In this document: positions 27,877 through 40,091 of the stretch, in pieces
How positions within the stretch are numbered: the first letter of the stretch is position 1
How the letters are laid out: every line of letters starts with the position of its first letter
Source of the DNA: Streptomyces djakartensis
GTDB taxonomy: Bacteria; Actinomycetota; Actinomycetes; Streptomycetales; Streptomycetaceae
Length of the DNA: 64,000 nucleotides
Assembly: GCF_014651075.1 (NCBI RefSeq)
Contig: NZ_BMWE01000008.1
Span: 186,001 to 250,000 of the forward strand
Direction: 5' to 3'
Program-made: the position numbers and the translations under genes
The notes under the pieces: generated by a model
Databases searched by the model: none
Told to the model about the DNA's origin: nothing
Seen by the model: only the letters and a program-made list of their open reading frames with translations

Positions 27877-28938
27877 GTGAAGAAGACCTCGACCCGGCTG
27901 GCCGACGGTCGCGAGCTCATCTACTACGACCTGCGTGACGACAGCGTGCGGGACGCGGCCGACCGCCGCCCGCTGGACCGCACCGTCACCACGTCCGAGA
28001 TCCGCCGCGACCCCCTGCTCGGCGACTCCGTCGCCATCGCCTCGCACCGTCAGGGCCGTACGTACCACCCGCCGGCCGACGAGTGCCCGCTGTGTCCCTC
28101 CGAGGGCGACCGGCTGAGCGAGATCCCGGACTCGTCGTACGACGTCGTCGTCTTCGAGAACCGCTTCCCCTCACTGGCCGGCGACTCGGGCCGCTGCGAG
28201 GTCGTCTGCTTCACGTCCGACCACGACGCGTCCTTCGCCGGTCTCTCCGAGGAGCAGGCGCGCCTGGTACTGGAGGCCTGGACGGACCGCACGTCGGAGC
28301 TGTCCCACCTCCCCTCCGTCGAGCAGGTGTTCTGCTTCGAGAACCGGGGCGCCGAGATCGGCGTGACACTCCAGCACCCGCACGGGCAGATCTACGCCTA
28401 CCCCTTCACCACCCCGCGCACCGCGCTGATGCTCCGTTCGGTCGCGCACCACAAGGAGATGACCGGCGGGGAGAACCTCTTCGACGCCGTCCTGGAGCGT
28501 GAACTCGCCGACGAGCGGATCATCCTGGAGGGTGAACACTGGGTGGCATTCGTGCCCTATGCGGCGCACTGGCCGTACGAGGTGCACCTGTACCCCAAGC
28601 GCCGGGTGCCCGACCTGCTCGGCCTGGACGAGGCCGCGCGCACAGAGTTCCCCAAGGTGTACCTGGAACTCTTGAGGCGCTTCGACCGGATCTTCGGTGA
28701 GAGTGAGCCCCCGACGCCGTACATCGCGGCCTGGCACCAGGCCCCGTTCGGCGCCCTGGAGGAGTTCGACGGGGTCGTACGGGAGGATTTCGCCCTCCAC
28801 CTCGAGCTTTTCACCATCCGCCGCACTTCCGGCAAGCTGAAGTTCCTCGCGGGTTCCGAGTCCGGCATGAACGTGTTCATCAACGACGTGCCGCCGGAGC
28901 GCGCGGCCGAGCGACTGCGAGAGGTAGCGAGTTCATGA
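27877..28938 (+). CDS. galT: Galactose-1-phosphate uridylyltransferase
   Basis: GalT exchanges UMP between UDP-glucose and galactose-1-phosphate in the Leloir pathway. The 353-residue product carries Cys metal ligands in [11 protein letters not shown] and the active-site histidine triad motif in [12 protein letters not shown], whose second His is the nucleophile. The C-terminal HIT region has WHQAPFGAL. The GTG at 27877 is chosen because GAGGAG (27864-27869) sits 7 bases upstream; TTG 27856 has no such site. It is first in galT-galE-galK, with galE overlapping by four bases. Confidence 0.94.
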   Translation: MKKTSTRLADGRELIYYDLRDDSVRDAADRRPLDRTVTTSEIRRDPLLGDSVAIASHRQGRTYHPPADECPLCPSEGDRLSEIPDSSYDVVVFENRFPSLAGDSGRCEVVCFTSDHDASFAGLSEEQARLVLEAWTDRTSELSHLPSVEQVFCFENRGAEIGVTLQHPHGQIYAYPFTTPRTALMLRSVAHHKEMTGGENLFDAVLERELADERIILEGEHWVAFVPYAAHWPYEVHLYPKRRVPDLLGLDEAARTEFPKVYLELLRRFDRIFGESEPPTPYIAAWHQAPFGALEEFDGVVREDFALHLELFTIRRTSGKLKFLAGSESGMNVFINDVPPERAAERLREVASS

Positions 28939-29897
28939 GCGGGAAATACCTGGTGACGGGCGGCGCGGGCTACGTCGGCAGCGTCGTCGCCCAGCACCTG
29001 CTGGAGGCAGGCCACGAGGTCGTCGTCCTCGACAACCTCACCACGGGTTTCCGCGAAGGTGTCCCGGCGGGTGCCGGCTTCATCGAGGGCGACATCCGCG
29101 ACGCCGCCAAATGGCTGGACTCCTCGTACGACGGCGTTCTGCACTTCGCCGCGTTCTCGCAGGTCGGCGAGTCGGTCGTGAAGCCGGAGAAGTACTGGGA
29201 CAACAACGTCGGCGGCACCATGGCCCTGCTCGCGGCGATGCGCGAGGCGGACGTCCGCACGCTCGTGTTCTCCTCCACGGCGGCGACGTACGGCGAGCCG
29301 GAGGAGGTCCCGATCGTCGAGTCGGCGCCGACCTCCCCGACCAACCCCTACGGCGCCTCCAAGCTCGCGGTCGACCACATGATCAGTGGCGAGGCGGCCG
29401 CACACGGCCTCGGCGCGGTCTCGCTCCGCTACTTCAACGTGGCCGGCGCGTACGGCGAGTACGGCGAGCGCCACGACCCCGAGTCCCACCTGATCCCGCT
29501 CGTCCTCCAGGTCGCCCAGGGCAGGCGCGAGGCGATCTCGGTCTTCGGCGAGGACTACCCGACGCCGGACGGCACCTGCGTGCGCGACTACATCCACGTC
29601 GCCGACCTCGCCGAGGCCCACCTGCTGGCCCTGAAGGCCGCCGCCCCCGGCGAGCACCTCATCTGCAACCTCGGCAACGGCAACGGCTTCTCGGTCCGCG
29701 AGGTCATCGAGACGGTCCGACGGGTCACCGGCCACCCGATCCCCGAGGTCGTGGCCCCACGCCGGGGCGGCGACCCGGCGGTCCTGGTGGCGTCGGCCCG
29801 CACGGCCCGCGAGAAACTGGGCTGGAACCCGTCCCGCGCGGATCTCGCGGGAATCGTCGCGGACGCGTGGGACTTCGCGCAGCGGCGCGGCAACTAG
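28935..29897 (+). CDS. galE: UDP-glucose 4-epimerase
   Basis: GalE interconverts UDP-galactose and UDP-glucose using bound NAD+. The 320-residue SDR protein has the N-terminal GGAGYVGS dinucleotide loop, [12 protein letters not shown] with the catalytic Ser/Thr region, and the catalytic [11 protein letters not shown] (Y-x3-K). [19 protein letters not shown] and the conserved [12 protein letters not shown] stretch follow. The ATG overlaps the galT stop (ATGA), so translation is coupled. UDP-sugars from this operon also supply cell-surface polymers. Confidence 0.95.
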   Translation: MSGKYLVTGGAGYVGSVVAQHLLEAGHEVVVLDNLTTGFREGVPAGAGFIEGDIRDAAKWLDSSYDGVLHFAAFSQVGESVVKPEKYWDNNVGGTMALLAAMREADVRTLVFSSTAATYGEPEEVPIVESAPTSPTNPYGASKLAVDHMISGEAAAHGLGAVSLRYFNVAGAYGEYGERHDPESHLIPLVLQVAQGRREAISVFGEDYPTPDGTCVRDYIHVADLAEAHLLALKAAAPGEHLICNLGNGNGFSVREVIETVRRVTGHPIPEVVAPRRGGDPAVLVASARTAREKLGWNPSRADLAGIVADAWDFAQRRGN

Positions 29898-29924
29898 AAC
29901 GTAACGGAAGGTCAGGGGTCAGGC

Positions 29925-31091
<1,167 letters not shown>

Positions 31092-31182
31092 CACCCGATG
31101 GTCACTCTTTGTGATGACGTCTGTCGGATCCGGCAGCTACGGTGAGGTGAGCAGGCCCAGAATCCCACCCATGGGAGGAATC

Positions 31183-31785
31183 ATGACCGCCGAGCCGACT
31201 GCCGAACCCGGCTGCCGCTGGCCGGTGCCGCCCCGGGACGGATACACCGTGGACGACCTGTTCACGTTGCCCGACCTCCCGCCGCACACCGAGCTGATCG
31301 ACGGGAGCCTGGTTTTCGTGAGTCCGCAGCGGGATTTTCACAGCACCATGATCGACCTACTGGTGATGGGCCTGCGTCGTACCGCGCCCAGGCACGTGAA
31401 GGTCCGCCGCGAGATGACCGTAGTTCTGGACCGGCGCAACGGCCCCGAGCCCGACATCTCCGTCGTCCGCGCCGAAGCCGTCACCGGCAGGGAACAGACC
31501 CGCTTCAAGGCCTCCGACGTCCTGCTCGCCGTCGAGGTCGTCTCCCCGGACTCCGAGGCCCGCGACCGCGACACCAAGCCCCACAAGTACGCCGCCGCCG
31601 GCATCCCCCACTTCTGGCTCGTCGAGACGAGTGGCGCGAAGCAGCAGCCGCTCGTGCGGAGTTACGAGCTCGACCCGGTGTCGAAGGTGTACGCGTCCAC
31701 CGGCACTCACCGCGACCTGCTCAAGCTCGGCGTGCCCTACGACATCGACATCGACATCACCGCGGACGCGCTCGACGAGCTCTGA
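31183..31785 (+). CDS. Uma2 family putative restriction endonuclease-like protein
   Basis: The 200-residue protein belongs to the Uma2 (DUF820) group with a PD-(D/E)xK nuclease-like fold, abundant in Streptomyces and mostly uncharacterised. Recognisable pieces are LPPHTELIDGSLVFVSPQ near the N terminus, EPDISVVRAE (metal-binding Asp), LLAVEVVSPDSEARDRDTK (Glu and downstream Lys) and YAAAGIPHFWLVE. ATG 31183 has GGAGGA 4-9 bases upstream. It stands alone after the gal operon and may act in DNA metabolism or defence; no partner gene is visible. Confidence 0.8.
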   Translation: MTAEPTAEPGCRWPVPPRDGYTVDDLFTLPDLPPHTELIDGSLVFVSPQRDFHSTMIDLLVMGLRRTAPRHVKVRREMTVVLDRRNGPEPDISVVRAEAVTGREQTRFKASDVLLAVEVVSPDSEARDRDTKPHKYAAAGIPHFWLVETSGAKQQPLVRSYELDPVSKVYASTGTHRDLLKLGVPYDIDIDITADALDEL

Positions 31786-31794
31786 ACCGTCAGG

Positions 31795-32250
31795 TCAGTC
31801 CAGCCGCTTCGTCAGCGTGTACTCCGTGATCCCCGGCGGGTAGTCGGGGATCGCGCACACCACCTCGTACCCCTGCTTCTCGTAGAAGCGCGGCGCCTGG
31901 AATTCCCACGTCTCCAGGCGGGACGAACGACAGGCCCGTTCCTCGGACGCGACGCGCTCCGCCTCCTGGAGCAAGCGCGTGCCGATGCCCGCGCCGCGGT
32001 GGCGTTCGTCGACCCACAGGTACGTCACGTGCAGCCACGTCGCCCAGGTGTAGCCGACCAGTCCTCCGGCGAGGTCGTCGGCGTCGTTCACAGCCCACAC
32101 GTGCAACGGGACGTCCCGCTCGCCGGGTGTTCCGCGCAGGGCGCGCAGGACCGGGGAGGCGGCTGTGTTCGCTTCCCGCAAGCGTGTGCGGAGCAGATCA
32201 CGTCGGGCCCTGTCGACTTCTGTCTCAAGACGGAACATGCGGCACACCAT
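31795..32250 (-). CDS. GNAT-family N-acetyltransferase
   Basis: This acetyl-CoA-dependent acetyltransferase has about 151 residues. The acetyl-CoA-binding motif A is YLWVDERHRGAGIGTRLL, followed by LETWEFQAPRFYEKQGYEV (motif B). The substrate is unknown. The start is uncertain: ATG 32250 and ATG 32238 are in frame and neither has a clear ribosome-binding site, which would suit a leaderless message. It converges with the Uma2 gene. Confidence 0.8.
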   Translation of the reverse strand: MVCRMFRLETEVDRARRDLLRTRLREANTAASPVLRALRGTPGERDVPLHVWAVNDADDLAGGLVGYTWATWLHVTYLWVDERHRGAGIGTRLLQEAERVASEERACRSSRLETWEFQAPRFYEKQGYEVVCAIPDYPPGITEYTLTKRLD

Positions 32251-32555
32251 AAACGCGCAGGGCGGTCAGTTCTGCAAATCGCCTTCCGCTCCCGGCCCCC
32301 GTCCGTACTCTGATGAACAGCGCCGGTGGGGGCCGGTGCCGTTCAGGGGGCGAGACAGCCGGGTACGACGCCCGGGGTGGGGGTAGCGGTTTCTGTACGG
32401 CGGCGGCCGTGCGGTTCCGGCGACCCGGTCAGGCAGCGGCGAGGACGGACGGACACACGCCACGGGCCTGGGCACTCCGGCGTCGTACCCGCGCGGTGTC
32501 GACTTCCGACGATGGGGTATCCCCTGCTCTATGTGAGCGCGGGGAAGGGGGTTTC

Positions 32556-33323
32556 GTGGTTCGCATCCGAGTCCTGGTCGTCGACGATCATCGCATCTTC
32601 GCCGAGTCACTCGCGGCAGCCCTGGCCGCAGAGCCGGACGTCGACGTCTCCGCGGCCGGCAGCGGCCCCGCCGCGCTGCGCAGCCTGGAGCGCGCGGTCG
32701 CCGAGGGACGGCGGTACGACGTGCTGCTCGTCGACGCCGACCTGGGCGGCAAGGTGCCGGGCGCCCGGCCTGCCGTGCCCGTGCAGGAGGGCAACGAGGA
32801 CGGGCTCGTCGACGGCATATCCCTCGTCACCGGGGTGCGGTCCGCGCAGCCGAACGTACGGATCGTCGTGCTGGCGGAGAAGGACGATCCGCGGCGGGCG
32901 GCGCTCGCCCTGCAGGCGGGGGCATCCGGGTGGGTCGCCAAGGACTGCTCGCTGTCCCGGCTGCTCACCGTGATCCGCGGGGTGCTGCGCGACGAGACCC
33001 ACCTGCCGCCCGCCCTGCTCACCGGCGTCCTGCGCGAGCTGACCGCCGCCCGCAAGCACCGCACCGAGAGCGAGCGGCTCGTGGAGTCGCTGACACCGCG
33101 GGAGCGGGAAGTGCTGCGGTGCATGGTCGCGGGGCTGGGGAGGAAGGCCGTAGCCGAGCGGCTGTACCTGTCGCCGCACACCGTGCGGACGCACATGCAG
33201 AACGTCCTCGGCAAGCTGGGTGTGCACTCGACCCTCGCCGCCGTCGCCCTCGCCCGGCGGGCCGGGGTCGGGCCCGTCGACCTAGCCGGGGATGTTGTCG
33301 AACGGGGCGGTCAGCTGGCGTAG
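32556..33323 (+). CDS. NarL/LuxR-family response regulator with an insertion in the receiver
   Basis: The 255-residue transcription regulator has VVDDHRIFAESLAAAL at the N terminus and the phospho-acceptor Asp in LLVDADLGG. The conserved Lys is in GASGWVAKD, and the C-terminal LuxR HTH has SLTPREREVLRCMVAGLG and LSPHTVRTHMQNVLGKLGVH. Unlike the regulator at 18577, the phosphorylation site is intact. A 20-25 residue insert (GKVPGARPAVPVQEG) follows the Asp strand. GTG 32556 follows GGGGAAGGGGG. No kinase is adjacent. Its 3' end overlaps the convergent marR gene by 42 bases. Confidence 0.85.
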   Translation: MVRIRVLVVDDHRIFAESLAAALAAEPDVDVSAAGSGPAALRSLERAVAEGRRYDVLLVDADLGGKVPGARPAVPVQEGNEDGLVDGISLVTGVRSAQPNVRIVVLAEKDDPRRAALALQAGASGWVAKDCSLSRLLTVIRGVLRDETHLPPALLTGVLRELTAARKHRTESERLVESLTPREREVLRCMVAGLGRKAVAERLYLSPHTVRTHMQNVLGKLGVHSTLAAVALARRAGVGPVDLAGDVVERGGQLA

Positions 33324-33779
33324 CAGCCCGGCCAGTTCGCCCCGCTGGGTGCGGGAGAGCTCCGCGAGGATCGCCCGCTCCTGGTCCAGCAGACCCGCCA
33401 GGGCCTGGTCCGCGCGGTCCCTGCCCTCGTCCGTCAGCCGGACCAGGACGCCCCTGCGGTCACTGGGGTCGGGGAGGCGCTCCACCAGGCCCTTCTTCGC
33501 CAGGCGGTCGATCCGGTTCGTCATCGTGCCCGACGTGACCAGGGTCTGGGTGAGGAGCTGTCCCGGCGAGAGCTGGTACGGCGTACCCGCCCGGCGCAGG
33601 GCCGTCAGGACGTCGAACTCCCACGGCTCCAGGCCGTGCTCCGAGAAGGCCAGCCGACGTGCCCGGTCCAGATGCCGGGCCAGTCTGCTCACCCGGCTGA
33701 GCACCTCGAGCGGTTCCACGTCGAGGTCCGGGCGCTCCCGGCGCCATGCTGCGACCAGCCGGTCGACCTCGTCCTCCAT
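33282..33779 (-). CDS. MarR-family transcriptional regulator
   Basis: The 165-residue winged-helix repressor shows the MarR core: LEPWEFDVLTALRRAG, the recognition-helix region TSGTMTNRIDRLAKKGLVER and the wing PDPSDRRGVLVRLTDEGR. It is divergent from tam, and two copies of CTTGACATCG lie between them, the likely operator for self-regulation and control of tam. The last 42 bases overlap the convergent response regulator. The effector is unknown. Confidence 0.88.
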   Translation of the reverse strand: MEDEVDRLVAAWRRERPDLDVEPLEVLSRVSRLARHLDRARRLAFSEHGLEPWEFDVLTALRRAGTPYQLSPGQLLTQTLVTSGTMTNRIDRLAKKGLVERLPDPSDRRGVLVRLTDEGRDRADQALAGLLDQERAILAELSRTQRGELAGLLRQLTAPFDNIPG

Positions 33780-33812
33780 GACGATCAGTGTAAGGGTTGT
33801 GTCGACGTAGAG

Positions 33813-33845
33813 TCTCTTGACATCGGCTTTCTTGACATCGAGATA
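33813..33845. promoter_or_regulatory. MarR operator between marR and tam
   Basis: CTTGACATCG occurs at 33816-33825 and 33831-33840 (15-base period). The second copy sits inside TTTCTTGACATCGAGATA, close to the palindrome TATCTTGAtgTCAAGATA seen at many MarR sites. It lies 34-66 bases upstream of marR and 59 bases upstream of tam. Confidence 0.65.
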
Positions 33846-33903
33846 CCGGTCGGATCACGCTGGGTGTGCGTCCCGTGCCGCCGCCGGAACACCAGGAGGA
33901 TCC

Positions 33904-34734
33904 ATGCCCGCAGCCGCCCCCGGCTGGGACCCCGCCCAGTACCTGCGCCACGCGGGCGACCGCGCCCGCCCCTTCGCCGACCTCCTCGCCCGCGTTCCCG
34001 AACCGCCCACGCGACCGCCCGCGGGCCATCCCCGTGTCGCCGACCTCGGGTGCGGCCCCGGCAACGTCACCACACTGCTGGCCCGCCGGTGGCCCACCGC
34101 CCGCATCACCGGCTACGACAACTCGACCGAGATGCTCGACAAGGCCCATGTGGAGCACGAGGGGCCGACGGCCGGTGGCGGGCACCTCGACTTCGTCCAC
34201 GCCGACGTACGGGTGTGGACCCCTGAGGAGCCGTACGACCTGATCGTCAGCAACGCCACGCTCCAGTGGGTGCCCGGGCACGTCGAGCGGTTCGCCGACT
34301 GGATCGCCGCACTGAAGCCGTCGGGAGCCTTCGCCTTCCAGGTACCCGGGAACTTCGACGCCCCCAGCCACCGGATCATGCGCGAACTCGCCCGCTCACC
34401 CCGCTGGCGCGACCGGCTCGCCGGCACCCTGCGCCATGCCGACGCCGTCCTCACGCCCGAGGCCTACCACGAGCGGCTCACCTCCCTGGGCTGCGCCGCC
34501 GACGTGTGGGAGACGACGTACATCCATCTGCTCCAGGGCGAGGACCCCGTGCTCGACTGGGTGAAGGGGACGGGGCTGCGACCCGTGCTGACCGCCCTCG
34601 CCGACGATCCCGAGGCGCGGGACGGCTTCGTCGCCGAGTACGGGGCCGCCCTGCGTGAGGCCTATCCGGCGGGGCCGCACGGTACCCCGTTTCCGTTCCG
34701 CCGGGTGTTCGCGGTGGGCCGGAAACGGGGGTGA
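33904..34734 (+). CDS. tam: Trans-aconitate 2-methyltransferase
   Basis: Tam methylates trans-aconitate, a toxic by-product that inhibits aconitase, using S-adenosylmethionine. The 276-residue protein has a class I SAM-binding motif VADLGCGPGNVTTLLA, GYDNSTEMLDKA (motif II), LDFVHADVRVWTP and IVSNATLQWVPGHVERF. The NATLQWV element and the opening WDPAQYLRHAGDRARPF fit the Tam family. ATG 33904 has AGGAGG 6 bases upstream. It is divergent from marR and probably regulated by it. Substrate assignment is by similarity only. Confidence 0.85.
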   Translation: MPAAAPGWDPAQYLRHAGDRARPFADLLARVPEPPTRPPAGHPRVADLGCGPGNVTTLLARRWPTARITGYDNSTEMLDKAHVEHEGPTAGGGHLDFVHADVRVWTPEEPYDLIVSNATLQWVPGHVERFADWIAALKPSGAFAFQVPGNFDAPSHRIMRELARSPRWRDRLAGTLRHADAVLTPEAYHERLTSLGCAADVWETTYIHLLQGEDPVLDWVKGTGLRPVLTALADDPEARDGFVAEYGAALREAYPAGPHGTPFPFRRVFAVGRKRG

Positions 34735-34741
34735 CCAGCGT

Positions 34742-34990
34742 TCAGGTGGTGCGGCCGAGGTGAGTGACGAGGATATGGATCACCTCGTCGTCGATGGCGT
34801 ACAGGACGCGATAGTCGCCGACGCGGAGACGGCGGAAGTCCCAGCCGTAAGGGGTGGAGGCGGCAGGGCGTGGAGTTTCGGCGAGTGCGTCGACGGCCTC
34901 GTACACGGCGGCGAGGCCGGTCGGATCGTCCTTGAGGAAGCGCACCGCCGCGCTCGTGGCGTTCGGCTCCCAGATGATGCGGTAGGTCAC
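34742..34990 (-). CDS. ParE/RelE-family toxin
   Basis: The 82-residue toxin of the RelE/ParE fold begins MTYRIIWEPNATSAAVRFLK. It has the typical PYGWDFRRLRVGDYRVLYAID core, where the Arg and Tyr residues correspond to the RelE catalytic/RNA-contact positions. Its start overlaps the upstream antitoxin stop by four bases, so the antitoxin is made first. RelE-type mRNA interferase activity is more likely than gyrase poisoning because the RLRVGDYRVLY motif is intact, but this is inference. Confidence 0.88.
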   Translation of the reverse strand: MTYRIIWEPNATSAAVRFLKDDPTGLAAVYEAVDALAETPRPAASTPYGWDFRRLRVGDYRVLYAIDDEVIHILVTHLGRTT

Positions 34991-35238
34991 GGACGCAGCC
35001 CCAGCATGCGTCCGACCTCTTCGTGCGGGATGCCCTCGCCGAGCGTGCCTTCCGCCTTGCGCCGCTGATAGTCCGCGACGGCCAGCGCGTCTTCGAGATC
35101 CTCTATCACCTGCGGAGACACGAGCAGCGCGGCCACATGGCCGTGGTCGGTGATGGCGATGGTCTCGCGGCTGTGCGCCGCGCGCCGGACCAGGTCGCCG
35201 AGCTGGGAACGGGCAGCGCTGATCGTGATCTCAGTCAT
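34987..35238 (-). CDS. Phd/YefM-family antitoxin
   Basis: The 83-residue antitoxin has the Phd/YefM N-terminal DNA-binding fold (ITISAARSQLGDLVRRA, IAITDHGHVAALLVSP) and an acidic, toxin-wrapping C terminus. ATG 35238 begins MTEITISAAR; an ATG six bases upstream is also possible and neither has a clear ribosome-binding site. It is coupled to the downstream toxin. A near-perfect palindrome just upstream is its likely autoregulatory operator. Confidence 0.88.
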   Translation of the reverse strand: MTEITISAARSQLGDLVRRAAHSRETIAITDHGHVAALLVSPQVIEDLEDALAVADYQRRKAEGTLGEGIPHEEVGRMLGLRP

Positions 35239-35250
35239 GCACACATGATG

Positions 35251-35270
35251 TCACAAGGTTAACCTCGTGA
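35251..35270. promoter_or_regulatory. Palindromic operator of the toxin-antitoxin operon
   Basis: TCACAAGGTTAACCTCGTGA reads the same on both strands at 18 of 20 positions, centred on GTTAAC, and lies 13 bases upstream of the antitoxin ATG. Phd/YefM antitoxins are known to repress their own operon through such palindromes. Confidence 0.7.
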
Positions 35271-35303
35271 CTTAAAGTTTCCGATTCAACTGACTCGACC
35301 GGC

Positions 35304-35981
35304 TCAGCTCTTGCGACGCCCTATCAGGTGCGGCTTCGCCTCCAGCCCGTCCAGGCCGTGCCACGCCAGGTTCACCAGGTGCGCGGCCACCTCGGCCTTC
35401 TTCGGCCTGCGGACGTCCAGCCACCACTGGCCGGTCAGCGCGACCATGCCGACCAGGGCCTGCGCGTACAGCGGAGCCAGCTTGGGGTCGAAGCCGCGGC
35501 TCTTGAACTCGCGACCCAGGATGTCCTCCACCTGCGTGGCGATGTCCGAGATCAACGAGGCGAACGAACCGGTCGACTGGGGGATGGGGGAGTCACGGAC
35601 CAGGATGCGGAAACCGTCCGTGTACTCCTCGATGTAGTCGAGGAGCGCGAAGGCCGCCTGTTCGCAGAGTTCGCGAGGGTGGCCGGCCGTGAGGGAACTC
35701 GTCACCATGTCCAGCAGGCGGCGCATCTCGCGGTCCACGACCACCGCGTACAGGCCCTCCTTGCCGCCGAAGTGCTCGTAGACCACCGGCTTGGAGACCC
35801 CGGCCTTCGCCGCGATCTCCTCCACCGACGTGGCCTCGAAGCCCTTCGCCGCGAAGAGCGTGCGACCGATCTCCAGCAACTGCTGGCGGCGCTCGGCACC
35901 GGTCATCCGGGTGCGACGCACTCGCCGCGGCTTGTCATTGCTGGGGGTGCTGCTCGAGTCGGTCGCCACAGCGACCATCAT
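35304..35981 (-). CDS. TetR-family regulator, probably of fatty-acid desaturation
   Basis: The 225-residue protein has an N-terminal TetR HTH: GAERRQQLLEIGRTLFAAKG, ATSVEEIAAKAGVSKP and VVYEHFGGKEGLY. A ligand-binding C-terminal domain follows, containing WWLDVRRPKKAEVAAHL. Its ATG overlaps the stop of the upstream desaturase gene (ATGA), so the two are one operon. Tandem TACGG/CCGTA palindromes in the operon promoter are the probable binding sites. It may sense acyl-CoA or fatty-acid state (inference). Confidence 0.88.
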   Translation of the reverse strand: MMVAVATDSSSTPSNDKPRRVRRTRMTGAERRQQLLEIGRTLFAAKGFEATSVEEIAAKAGVSKPVVYEHFGGKEGLYAVVVDREMRRLLDMVTSSLTAGHPRELCEQAAFALLDYIEEYTDGFRILVRDSPIPQSTGSFASLISDIATQVEDILGREFKSRGFDPKLAPLYAQALVGMVALTGQWWLDVRRPKKAEVAAHLVNLAWHGLDGLEAKPHLIGRRKS

Positions 35982-36997
35982 GCCGCCTCGGCGGGTTCCT
36001 TCCGGCGCCGGGAGCCGCCTTCCCCGGTGTCACGGCGCGAATCGATACGCGAGCGTGACGGCCAGCGCACGTCGTAGGCCCAGCCCAGCATCTCGAACCA
36101 GCGGATCAGGCGGGCGGAGGAGTCCAGCTGGCCGCGCATCACACCGTGCCGCGCGGAGGTCGGGTCGGCGTGGTGCAGGTTGTGCCAGGACTCGCCGCAG
36201 GACAGCACCGCCAGCCACCACACGTTGCCCGAACGGTCACGCGACTTGAAGGGGCGCTTGCCGACCGCGTGACAGATCGAGTTGATCGACCACGTCACGT
36301 GGTGCAGCAGGGCCACCCGGACGAGCGAACCCCAGAAGAACGCCGTGAACGCGCCCCACCAGGACATCGTCACCAGGCCGCCGATCAGCGCGGGCAGGAC
36401 CAGGGACACCACCGTCCACAGAGCGAACTGGCGGGAGATCGCGCGGAGCGTCCTGTCCTTGATCAGATCCGGGGCGTACTTCTCCTGCGGCGTCTGCTCC
36501 TCATCGAACATCCATCCGATGTGGGCCCACCACAGGCCCTTCACCAGGGCCGGGAGCGTCTCGCCGAACCGCCACGGCGAGTGCGGGTCGCCCTCCGCGT
36601 CGGAGAACTTGTGGTGCTTGCGGTGATCGGCCACCCAGCGCACCAGCGGGCCCTCGACCGCCATGGAACCCGCGATCGCCAGCGCGATCTTCAAAGGCCG
36701 CTTGGCCTTGAAGGAGCCATGCGTGAAGTGACGGTGGAAACCGATCGTGATGCCGTGGCACCCCAGGAAGTAGAAGAACACCAGCAGACCGAGGTCCAGC
36801 CAGCTCACGCCCCAGCCCCACGCCAGCGGCACCGCCGCCAGCAGCGCGAGGAAGGGGACGATGATGAAGAGGAGGAGGGCGATCTGCTCGATGGACCGCT
36901 TCTTCTCGCCGCCCAGCGTGGCGGAATCCGCCGCGGCGTCGGTGGCCTGACCTGGAGCCTTCGGGGCGTCCTGGATCACGTCGGAGCTACTGGTCAT
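35978..36997 (-). CDS. Membrane acyl-CoA/fatty acid delta-9 desaturase
   Basis: This di-iron membrane desaturase introduces a cis double bond into acyl chains. The 339-residue product shows all three His boxes: HRHFTH in GFHRHFTHGS, DHRKHHK, and HNLHH in ESWHNLHHADP. Four hydrophobic helices include IALLLFIIVPFLALLAAV and LDLGLLVFFYFLGCHG. ATG 36997 has AGAGGA 5-10 bases upstream. It is first in an operon with the overlapping TetR gene, divergent from ppc. Control of membrane fluidity is the expected role. Confidence 0.9.
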   Translation of the reverse strand: MTSSSDVIQDAPKAPGQATDAAADSATLGGEKKRSIEQIALLLFIIVPFLALLAAVPLAWGWGVSWLDLGLLVFFYFLGCHGITIGFHRHFTHGSFKAKRPLKIALAIAGSMAVEGPLVRWVADHRKHHKFSDAEGDPHSPWRFGETLPALVKGLWWAHIGWMFDEEQTPQEKYAPDLIKDRTLRAISRQFALWTVVSLVLPALIGGLVTMSWWGAFTAFFWGSLVRVALLHHVTWSINSICHAVGKRPFKSRDRSGNVWWLAVLSCGESWHNLHHADPTSARHGVMRGQLDSSARLIRWFEMLGWAYDVRWPSRSRIDSRRDTGEGGSRRRKEPAEAA

Positions 36998-37066
36998 ACG
37001 CGTCCTCTGGGGGGTATGTGGATGGAGAAGGGGTAGCCGGGTCACGGGCCCGGCCAAGAGCGTCCC

Positions 37067-37093
37067 TACGGTTCCGTAACCTACGGCATCGTA
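37067..37093. promoter_or_regulatory. Tandem TetR-type operators over the desaturase promoter
   Basis: TACGGTTCCGTA (37067-37078) and TACGGCATCGTA (37082-37093) are two near-palindromes 15 bases apart. On the minus strand, TAGGTT (37083-37078) lies between them and fits a -10 box for the desaturase-tetR operon. A bound repressor would block it. The site is 70 bases upstream of the desaturase start. Confidence 0.6.
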
Positions 37094-37291
37094 AGTATGG
37101 CAGTGCGTTGCCCGGCGACAAGAGCCCACGAGCCTGCGCGTCCGGGTCGACACCTATCCTGTAGTCGGTCGGACAGCGCGGTCCGCTCTGATTTCTTCCC
37201 GGATGTCCGGCCCGCAAGCGGCGCCCGCCGCGCGAGACGCCGTCCGGGTTCCCCTCCCAGACGAGCTTCAACACTGCAAGGAGCCGCACCT

Positions 37292-40024
<2,733 letters not shown>

Positions 40025-40037
40025 ACCGTCCCCGGAC

Positions 40038-40083
40038 ACGACCGTGCCCCCGAACCCGCACACGGGTCCGGGGGCACGGTCGT
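40038..40083. terminator. Bidirectional terminator between ppc and the sortase-substrate gene
   Basis: A perfect 15-bp stem (ACGACCGTGCCCCCG / CGGGGGCACGGTCGT) with a 16-base loop separates the two convergent genes. Confidence 0.85.
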
Positions 40084-40091
40084 ACCCCGGG

